Assembly: GCF_001936615.1 (NCBI RefSeq)
Contig: NZ_MLBF01000028.1
Span: 1-56,805, forward strand
Length of the DNA: 56,805 nt
Reading direction: 5' to 3'
Source of the DNA: Desulfosporosinus metallidurans
Lineage (GTDB): Bacteria > Bacillota > Desulfitobacteriia > Desulfitobacteriales > Desulfitobacteriaceae
Made by a program: the position numbers and the translations under genes. Below are positions 56,341 to 56,805 of this stretch, one piece after another. The notes under the pieces are model-generated. The model saw nothing but the letters and a program-made list of their open reading frames with translations, made no database searches and was not told the DNA's origin. Each line of letters opens with the position of its first letter. Positions within the stretch are counted from its first letter, which is position 1.

Positions 56341-56805
56341 TTAAACAAAAGCCACCGTTACACGATCACCCGGATGTAAAATCGATGTGAATTCAGCGGG
56401 TTGACCATTGACATTCAATTTTAAGGAGGACCCTGCGGGCGTCTCCTCAGGAAATTTAACATAGGGCAATAATTCCGAAAGGATCGGCATTTGCTTAAAT
56501 CCAGTAACTCTTAAATCCATACCCTCCGTAAGAGGGTCGTCATCCGACACAGGCCGTCCTCGAAACGTGATAATGGTTTCTTGGGGAGGGTATTGGAGTT
56601 CTGACCCATTGACGCTGAAAAGGAGAGGCTTAGGCTGCAGCTTCAACTCACCAACCGTGATCTGCTTTGTACGAACCTCAATTGAATCTCCATCGTGGAT
56701 GAGGCAGTTTCCATCTACCCCACAGCCATTAACCAAAATCTCATACGTTAAGTCTAGGGAACGTGTTTCCCCATTGATTCGAATTTCTAGCTCTTTTTTA
56801 TCCTG
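56341..56805 (-). CDS. C-terminal part of a protein with beta-grasp-like repeats (cut by window end)
   Basis: The frame is open from the window edge, so the N-terminus is outside. The 154 visible residues show at least two repeats of a pattern with LNVNGQPAEFTSIL-HPGDRV or ILVNGCGVDGNCLIHDGDSI, i.e. a variable strand pair, an N-G turn and a DGD/PGD turn, as in ThiS/ubiquitin-like beta-grasp or SLBB-type folds. Related tails occur on large FtsA/PilM-like proteins in Clostridia, but the part that would show this is missing. Confidence 0.6.
   Translation of the reverse strand, partial: QDKKELEIRINGETRSLDLTYEILVNGCGVDGNCLIHDGDSIEVRTKQITVGELKLQPKPLLFSVNGSELQYPPQETIITFRGRPVSDDDPLTEGMDLRVTGFKQMPILSELLPYVKFPEETPAGSSLKLNVNGQPAEFTSILHPGDRVTVAFV

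Noticed and set aside
1..56805. CRISPR arrays, rRNA and tRNA genes
   Set aside because: No regularly spaced repeats with spacers were found, and no rRNA segments or convincing tRNA cloverleafs were noticed by eye.

Overview
The window looks like a low-to-medium G+C, endospore-forming Gram-positive of the Clostridia, most like Desulfosporosinus/Desulfitobacterium. This is inferred from family content: an alpha/beta SASP, SpoVB, YpmA and TIGR04086 proteins, a giant 2-hydroxyacyl-CoA dehydratase activator, a B12-riboswitch cobTUS operon and strong AGGAGG ribosome binding sites. No database search was possible.

Positions 1 to about 24,210 are the right-hand part of an integrated phage; its left end lies outside the window. 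Reading inward from the right junction it has a type I toxin-like locus, a large serine integrase, an ImmA/IrrE protease, divergent CI/Cro-like repressors over an array of GAAAC-N5-GTGTC operators, an excisionase-like protein, a DUF2786 protein, an Mrr-type nuclease on the opposite strand, a PP-loop enzyme, a beta-clamp-like protein, a DnaD-like initiator, a DnaC-like helicase loader, a sigma/ArpU-like regulator and a C5 cytosine methyltransferase. Up to this point it reads like an ordinary temperate dsDNA phage. Where terminase, capsid and tail genes would be expected, the same strand instead carries a filamentous-phage-like module: seven 36-53-residue single-membrane-span proteins (two are tandem paralogous coat-like proteins), a processive GT2 glycosyltransferase, three secreted adhesin-like proteins with FN3 domains, several small membrane proteins and a Zot-type P-loop ATPase. 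Three transcription units in this module are separated by hairpins, and two of them begin just after a shared 13-bp motif. This chimera is the most unusual part of the window.

The prophage sits inside an Nramp (mntH-like) Mn2+/Fe2+ transporter gene, of which only the C-terminal half remains at 24,210-24,839. A start-less cytochrome c remnant and a 4-hydroxybutyrate/acetate CoA-transferase follow.

From 26.8 kb the chromosome is housekeeping. It holds cobT-cobU-cobS behind a cobalamin riboswitch, a 1439-residue dehydratase activator with a TetR regulator, an EF-G-like GTPase, an isoaspartyl dipeptidase, SpoVB, a SASP and surE. A queuosine-precursor operon follows (queD-queC-DUF366-queE-folE). 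Then come a TPR protein, a Fur-family regulator, an M28 membrane peptidase, a phospholipase D-like lipoprotein, a histidine phosphatase, a candidate 6S RNA, panB, an FmdE-like protein and lgt. A roughly 90-bp dispersed repeat occurs at three sites, once as a near-perfect tandem pair, and contributes spurious N-terminal extensions to neighbouring reading frames.
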